Assembly (NCBI RefSeq): GCF_900459175.1
Contig: NZ_UHFA01000002.1
Location: 62,001-126,000 of the forward strand
Reading direction: 5' to 3'
DNA from: Streptococcus downei MFe28
GTDB taxonomy: Bacteria > Bacillota > Bacilli > Lactobacillales > Streptococcaceae
Length of the DNA stretch: 64,000 nucleotides
The translations under genes and the position numbers were made by a program. Below, one piece after another: positions 59,759-64,000 of the stretch. Every line of letters begins with the position of its first letter. Position 1 is the stretch's first letter. Under the pieces are notes generated by a model, which was given only the letters and a program-made list of their open reading frames with translations, was not told where the DNA came from and ran no database searches.

Positions 59759-62700
59759 TCAGAAGAAATCGTCGAATAGGCTGAGTTGGTTATCTTCTGG
59801 CATATTACCTAGGATACCCATGTCATCCATTTTTTCAACGAGGGTAGCTGAAACGCCTCCGCGTTTGCGCAGTTCTGTCTTGGACAGGAACTCACCGTCC
59901 GCCCGGCTGGCAACAATTTGCTTGGCAACATTTTCACCTAGACCATCCATAGCAACGAAAGGAGGGATCAGGGTATCACCTTCGATTTTAAACTCACTGG
60001 CCTCACTGTTGTAGAGGTCTAGCTGACCAAATTTGTAGCCCCGCTCCAACATTTCGTTGACAATTTCCAAGGTGGTATATAGATCAATTTCAACGTTGGA
60101 AGCTTCGTTGTTCTTGCGTTTGCTGGCAATATCTTCCATACGCGCCTTGACAGCATCTAGGCCTGCACTCATGGTCTTGAGCTCAAAGGCCTTGGCTCGG
60201 ATAGAGAAGTAGGCACAGTAGTAATAGATAGGGTGGTGAACCTTGAAATAGGCCACGCGCAAGGCCATCATGACATAGGCTGCTGCGTGAGCTTTAGGGA
60301 ACATGTACTTAATCTTTCCACAGGATTCGATATACCAGTCAGGGACATTATTATCTCGCATAGCCTGAATATAGCCATTGCGTTCTTCCTCGGGAATCTT
60401 GAGCCACATGCCCTTACGCACCCGTTCCATAATGATGAAAGCCATCTTGGGTTCTAGACCTGCGTGCATAAGATAGACCATGATGTCATCCCGACAGCCG
60501 ATAACGGTCTTCAGGGTGGCAATTCCTTCCTTAATCAGGTCCTGAGCATTGCCCAGCCAAACGTCGGTACCATGGGAGAGTCCTGAAAGTTGGAGCAATT
60601 CCGCAAAGGTTGTTGGATGGGTTTCATTAACCATGCCACGAACAAAATTGGTCCCAAATTCTGGAATCCCCAGCATACCTGTCGGTGTGCCAATCTGCTC
60701 CTCGGTCACGCCCAAAACATCGGTACCCGAGAAGAGCTTCATGACATCAGGATCGTCAGCAGGAATCTGACTAGGGTCAATGCCTGATAGGTCTTGGAGC
60801 TTACGAATCATGGTGGGGTCATCATGACCCAGAATATCAAGCTTGAGGACGTTCTCGTCGATATCGTGGAAGTTAAAGTGGGTGGTCTGCCACTCGGCAC
60901 TGGTATCATCCGCCGGATACTGGACGGGGGTGAAGTCGTAGACATCCATATAATTGGGGATAACAACAATCCCCCCTGGGTGTTGGCCAGTTGTCCGCTT
61001 GACCCCAGCAGAGCCCATGGCCAGGCGGTCGACTTCCGCTTCTCGGTAGAACTTATTGTAGTCCCGCTCGTAGCCCTTGACGAAACCGTAGGCTGTCTTT
61101 TCAGCAACCGTACCAACGGTTCCCGCCCGAAAGGCGTATTCCTCACCGAAGATGTCACGAACATCCAAGTGGGCTGAGGGCTGATCATCTCCAGAGAAGT
61201 TGAGGTCAATATCGGGAACCTTATCCCCGTCAAAACCAAGGAAGGTTTCAAAGGGAATATCGTGACCGTCCTTGGTCAACTTGTGGCCACAGTTAGGACA
61301 ATCCTTGTCTGGCAAGTCAAATCCTGACCCGACCGAACCATCGGCGATAAATTCCGAATACTGACATTCAGGACAGACATAGTGGGGAGGCATAGGATTT
61401 ACTTCAGTAATCCCAATCATGGTGGCTACGAAGCTAGAGCCAACGGAACCCCGTGACCCTACCAGATAACCCCGCTTATTGGAGCGGTCAACCAGCATCT
61501 GGGAGGCCAGATAAATCACGGCGAAGCCATTTCCCAAGATAGATGTCAGCTCCTTTTCAATCCGGCGGTCAATAATATCCGGCAGGGGATTGCCATAGAT
61601 TTCAAAGGCTCTGGCATAGGTCTTCTCAGCGACCGTTTCTTCGGCCTTGTCAATATAAGGGGTGTAGAGGTCGGTCTTGACCACTTCCACTTCTTCAAAT
61701 TGCTCCGCAAATTTTTGTGTATTGGTCACAACGATTTCATAGGCCAAATCTTCCCCCAAGAAGGCAAAGTCATCCAGCATTTCATTGGTGGTGCGGAAAT
61801 GGGCATCAGGCAGAGGAGCTGGCTGGGCACCCTCGCCCCGACCAATAGGTCGGTTGATAAGGGCACCGGGACCCAGACTGCGAACAATAATTTCCCGATA
61901 GAGCTGGTCTTCGGGCTCCAGGTAATGGACATCGCCTGTCGCTAGGACTGGCTTATTGAGTCTCCGCCCAACCTCAATCAGGTCTTTGATAACCTGCTCA
62001 ATCCCCTCTTCATTTTTAATCAATTCACGGGCAATCAAGGGACGATAGATAGCTGGTGGCATGACCTCAATAAAATCGTAGTACTTGGCTACCTCTAGGG
62101 CCTTATCAAGGCCATGAGAGAGGACCGCATCAAAGACTTCGCCTTCAGAACAGGCTGAGCCCAAAAGCAGGCCTTCTCGGTACTGATCCAAGACCGTCCT
62201 TGGAATCCGAGCCACGCCTTCAAAGTATTTGACATTGGAGAGGCTGACCAGCTTGAAAATATTTTTGAGACCAGTCTGATTTTGCACATAGATGGTGGCA
62301 TGCTTGACCCGAGCCTTCTTGTAAGAATCCTCAGAAACCAGCTTGGTATTGAGGTCGGCAAGATCAGTAATGCCACGATTTTCCCTAGCCTCCTTGATAA
62401 AGATGAAGAGGAGGCGACCCGTTGCCTCAGCATCGTAGTTGGCCATGTGGTGGTGGTCCAAGGCGACTTGGAAGCGCTTAGTCAAAGGGCCCAGGCCATG
62501 CCGCTTGTACTCAGGATAGAGGTTGCGGGCAAATTCCAGGGTATCAATGACTGGTTGGCTAATGAGGGGCAGGTCGTGCCGTTCATAGTTGGCATTCATA
62601 AAGCCCACATCAAAGGTAGCATTGTGGGCAACCAGAACCGTATCCTGACAAAATTCTTGGAATTCCTCAAGAACCTGCAAGAGGGGCTTGGCATCTTTGA

Positions 62701-64000
62701 GGTGGTTGTCAGTAATCCCCGTCAGATCCGTCGTGAACTGGCTCAAAGGATGACCAGGGTTGATAAACTCATCAAACTGGTCAATGATATTGCCCTTGTG
62801 CATCTTAGAAGCCGCAATCTGAATTAGAGAATTATTGACAGCTGACAGCCCCGTTGTTTCCACGTCAAAGACAACATAGGTGGCCTCGTGGAGGTCCATA
62901 GGGACTTCATTATAGGTGATAGGCACCCTGTCCTCAACGATATTGGCCTCCAGACCAAAGATGGCCTTGATACCAGCCTTCTTAGCTCGATGGTAGCCGT
63001 GGGGAAAGCTCTGGACATTGGCGTGGTCCGTGATGGCGATGGCTGGATGGCCCCAGCTGGCCGCCTTATCAATCAGCTCTTCAACCGTTGGCAGGGCATC
63101 CATGGTAGACATATTGGTATGGGCGTGAAATTCAACCCGCTTTTGCCCTTCAGGCATGAGGTCTTTTCGCGCCTTGTGGACGATTTCCTTGACGTCCTGA
63201 ACATTCATGGTCAAAGTCTTGGTCCATTGATTATTTTCAATATTCCCGCGTACTCGGAGCCAGGCTCCTTTAGCAATCATGTCGTACTTTTTAAGGTCAT
63301 TATCGTCCTTGGCCCACTTCTGCATGGCAAAGGAAGAAGTATAGTCGGTCATCTTAAAGCTGATGATGTGGCGACCCGTTCTTGTTGTCCGCCGCTCAAC
63401 ATCGAAAACCATGCCTTCAAAGACGATTCGGTTTTCCTCGGTCTCAATGTCAACCATGGGCGTGATTTCTGCCTTTTCAAAGCCGGCTTGTCGCTTGGCG
63501 GCTCGCTCCTTGTAGTCAAACTTGGGGGCAGGAGCTGACTCTTCTTGAGCAGGCATGGAAGCTTCCAAGGAAGCGACAGCCTGAGCATTCTCTTCTTGGG
63601 CTTGTTCAATTTTCTTATCACGACCGCTCTCAAAGGATTGCCTTGCCTCCTGGGTCATGCCTTCATCTGCTTCAATGGCAAAGGCGACCTGACCAAAGCC
63701 AAATTGGGCAAATTGTTGCTCCAGCTTGGGAAGGTGGTTTTGCCGAAAATGGTCATTATCCAAAAAAGCTGGGGCATGGATGAGCATTTGCTCCTTGGCC
63801 TGGTCGTAGGAGACATTTAAATGAGAGAAGGTCGAGCGAAAACTGGCGCTAGAGCAGAGAGCGTGATTAAAGCTCTCTGCATAGTAGGCCTGAAGCAGGT
63901 CAGAATCAGAAAAATCGATGGTCTGGGCCTCAATCGTAAATGTCGCCTTGATGTCTGCCTCCTTAAAACTTGAAACCAGACGATAAGCTAGCTCTTGGTA
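59759..64000 (-). CDS. polC: DNA polymerase III PolC-type alpha subunit (5' end outside window)
   Basis: Replicative polymerase of low-G+C Gram-positives with built-in proofreading. The frame is open through base 64000, so the methionine at 63787 is internal; 1413 residues are visible of about 1460 expected. Order: OB domain, PHP domain ([20 protein letters not shown]), DEDD exonuclease ([20 protein letters not shown] ... [11 protein letters not shown] ... [13 protein letters not shown]), polymerase core ([21 protein letters not shown], zinc-finger CPECQYSEF...[18 protein letters not shown]), and the C-terminal clamp-binding QLSLFDDFF. Confidence 0.97.
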   Translation of the reverse strand, partial: YQELAYRLVSSFKEADIKATFTIEAQTIDFSDSDLLQAYYAESFNHALCSSASFRSTFSHLNVSYDQAKEQMLIHAPAFLDNDHFRQNHLPKLEQQFAQFGFGQVAFAIEADEGMTQEARQSFESGRDKKIEQAQEENAQAVASLEASMPAQEESAPAPKFDYKERAAKRQAGFEKAEITPMVDIETEENRIVFEGMVFDVERRTTRTGRHIISFKMTDYTSSFAMQKWAKDDNDLKKYDMIAKGAWLRVRGNIENNQWTKTLTMNVQDVKEIVHKARKDLMPEGQKRVEFHAHTNMSTMDALPTVEELIDKAASWGHPAIAITDHANVQSFPHGYHRAKKAGIKAIFGLEANIVEDRVPITYNEVPMDLHEATYVVFDVETTGLSAVNNSLIQIAASKMHKGNIIDQFDEFINPGHPLSQFTTDLTGITDNHLKDAKPLLQVLEEFQEFCQDTVLVAHNATFDVGFMNANYERHDLPLISQPVIDTLEFARNLYPEYKRHGLGPLTKRFQVALDHHHMANYDAEATGRLLFIFIKEARENRGITDLADLNTKLVSEDSYKKARVKHATIYVQNQTGLKNIFKLVSLSNVKYFEGVARIPRTVLDQYREGLLLGSACSEGEVFDAVLSHGLDKALEVAKYYDFIEVMPPAIYRPLIARELIKNEEGIEQVIKDLIEVGRRLNKPVLATGDVHYLEPEDQLYREIIVRSLGPGALINRPIGRGEGAQPAPLPDAHFRTTNEMLDDFAFLGEDLAYEIVVTNTQKFAEQFEEVEVVKTDLYTPYIDKAEETVAEKTYARAFEIYGNPLPDIIDRRIEKELTSILGNGFAVIYLASQMLVDRSNKRGYLVGSRGSVGSSFVATMIGITEVNPMPPHYVCPECQYSEFIADGSVGSGFDLPDKDCPNCGHKLTKDGHDIPFETFLGFDGDKVPDIDLNFSGDDQPSAHLDVRDIFGEEYAFRAGTVGTVAEKTAYGFVKGYERDYNKFYREAEVDRLAMGSAGVKRTTGQHPGGIVVIPNYMDVYDFTPVQYPADDTSAEWQTTHFNFHDIDENVLKLDILGHDDPTMIRKLQDLSGIDPSQIPADDPDVMKLFSGTDVLGVTEEQIGTPTGMLGIPEFGTNFVRGMVNETHPTTFAELLQLSGLSHGTDVWLGNAQDLIKEGIATLKTVIGCRDDIMVYLMHAGLEPKMAFIIMERVRKGMWLKIPEEERNGYIQAMRDNNVPDWYIESCGKIKYMFPKAHAAAYVMMALRVAYFKVHHPIYYYCAYFSIRAKAFELKTMSAGLDAVKARMEDIASKRKNNEASNVEIDLYTTLEIVNEMLERGYKFGQLDLYNSEASEFKIEGDTLIPPFVAMDGLGENVAKQIVASRADGEFLSKTELRKRGGVSATLVEKMDDMGILGNMPEDNQLSLFDDFF

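Noticed and set aside
60549..63538. Several long plus-strand ORFs inside polC (and likewise inside pnp, adhE and the fab genes).
   Set aside because: They are antisense shadows of strongly conserved genes with no ribosome sites or promoters.
1..64000. CRISPR array, tRNA or rRNA genes, prophage or conjugative element.
   Set aside because: I found no regularly spaced repeats, no cloverleaf or rRNA sequence, and no integrase, relaxase or phage structural genes; mobile DNA is limited to IS630, RUP-like and MITE-like elements.

Overview
The window is a Streptococcus chromosome segment. The evidence is the conserved order of the fatty-acid cluster (fabM, fabT, fabH, acpP, fabK, fabD, fabG, fabF, accB, fabZ, accC, accD, accA) next to a serS preceded by a mannose-PTS operon, the pnp/cysE/cysS/mrnC block, a PolC-type DNA polymerase III, blp-like double-glycine peptides and RUP-like ~106-bp intergenic repeats. 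The species cannot be read from the sequence. Most core genes have moderate G+C; several accessory patches are clearly A+T-rich.

Layout. 1-6.7 kb: ecsA (partial), divergent hit, a tsaE/GNAT/LytR-type operon, a purine permease with PurBox-like sites, and a Cof-type phosphatase. 6.7-19.2 kb: two tandem mannose-family PTS operons. The first is manL-manM-manN-manO. The second is manL-manM-manN, with its presumed manO 5 kb further on, behind an IS630 element, a C39-peptidase ABC exporter and a 118-residue double-glycine precursor peptide. 19.4-22.5 kb: a T-box and serS, a hypothetical gene, a probable type I toxin-antitoxin locus and a MITE-like hairpin element. 22.6-34.2 kb: the complete type II fatty-acid synthesis and acetyl-CoA carboxylase cluster, with FabT boxes upstream of fabT and fabK. 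34.4-48.1 kb: HAD hydrolase, aspartate kinase, DacA-type PBP, mrnC-cysS, cysE, an SseB-like protein, pnp with a His-rich tail, and adhE between two Rex sites. 48.4-55.4 kb: rpsO, an MFS/Crp pair, def, and a TetR/DHA2-MFS pair with two flanking operators. 55.4-57.8 kb: a series of five small leader-peptide genes (two broken at homopolymers) and a divergent CPBP/Abi protein. 57.9-64 kb: FMN reductase/MarR, a small membrane protein and polC (5' end outside the window).

How it fits together. Sugar uptake (Man-PTS), mixed-acid fermentation (AdhE under Rex), lipid synthesis (FabT) and cysteine/aspartate metabolism make up the housekeeping part. The accessory part is a scattered peptide-export system: one C39 exporter with a cognate precursor inside the man locus, and a peptide/immunity island near 56 kb that has no exporter of its own in the window. 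Two less expected themes are a structured non-coding repeat with compensatory stem changes (6.7 kb and 52.6-53.2 kb) and four genes whose extended -10 box lies 6-7 nt before the start codon, which predicts leaderless mRNAs.
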